Below are positions 64,000 to 64,000 of a DNA stretch of 64,000 bases, in pieces. The notes under the pieces are model-generated. The model searched no databases and had not been told where the DNA came from. It was given only the letters and a program-made list of their open reading frames with translations. The stretch comes from Microglena sp. YARC (taxonomy: Eukaryota > Chlorophyta > Chlorophyceae > Chlamydomonadales > Chlamydomonadaceae), in assembly GCA_022414725.1 (NCBI GenBank), contig CM039462.1:175996721-176060720 (forward strand), in the 5' to 3' direction. Every line of letters starts with the position of its first letter. Position 1 is the stretch's first letter. The translations under genes and the position numbers were made by a program.

Positions 64000-64000
64000 G

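Noticed and set aside
1..64000. tRNA or rRNA genes
   Set aside because: None was recognised by eye in the non-coding stretches; a covariance-model scan would be needed to exclude them fully.

Overview
The window reads as part of the genome of a large nucleocytoplasmic DNA virus (phylum Nucleocytoviricota), most likely one infecting an alga or other protist. The anchors are a double jelly-roll major capsid protein (7457-8851, +), a poxvirus-type late transcription factor VLTF3 (62566-63999, -), an IDSRDRD-type virion protein, a SWIB-domain protein, a viral protein kinase, an SNase-fold nuclease, HNH endonucleases, an IS607/TnpB element and phage-like fibre proteins with self-cleaving chaperone tails. 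Genes are intronless, tightly packed, on both strands, and often tail to tail. Coding DNA is GC-rich and the tandem arrays are AT-rich. Exact family placement cannot be made by eye, and an integrated (endogenous) copy cannot be excluded.

Layout. 0-6.3 kb: a secreted CAP/PR-1-like gene leaving the left edge, a secreted repeat/collagen-like protein, a transposase relic, a Pro/Ala-rich membrane protein, an IDSRDRD virion protein and a PAS-like protein. 6.2-9.1 kb: an unknown acidic protein and the major capsid gene, whose 3' tail has been tandemly copied. 9.1-18.6 kb: an island bounded by a 380-bp inverted repeat. It holds two HNH endonuclease genes, a Cys-rich 16-residue repeat protein, a GCS2-like ligase, a small unknown gene and a HicB-like gene. 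18.9-33.5 kb: a structural and replication-type block with two S74 fibre genes, a kinase, membrane proteins and a tyrosine recombinase. 33.5-46.2 kb: an accessory region with three arrays of a 93-94 bp palindrome-bearing repeat, a C2H2 zinc-finger gene, a 21-bp-repeat coiled-coil gene, a Tc1/mariner-type MITE, a DUF2177 gene, an IS607 element and a desaturase gene split in two. 46.2-52.5 kb: membrane proteins, a glutamine amidotransferase and an SNase. 52.9-60.1 kb: a giant RCC1-repeat fibre gene. 60.4-64 kb: an unknown gene, a membrane protein, SWIB and VLTF3.

How the genes fit together. Capsid (MCP, IDSRDRD protein), host-contact structures (three fibre/adhesin genes, the collagen-like protein, CAP protein) and late transcription (VLTF3, with SWIB as a possible chromatin factor) form the virion programme. 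The kinase, GATase, GCS2-like enzyme and lipid-modifying desaturase look like host-metabolism genes. The HNH, IS607 and tyrosine recombinase genes are mobility functions.

A striking cross-cutting feature: at least seven genes, and possibly an eighth, are split into two frames, and in every case adding exactly one base rejoins them. Two further genes (RCC1 fibre, IS607 transposase) carry single in-frame stops. Deletion-type sequencing error and real gene decay both fit, and this should be settled before any gene here is called a pseudogene.
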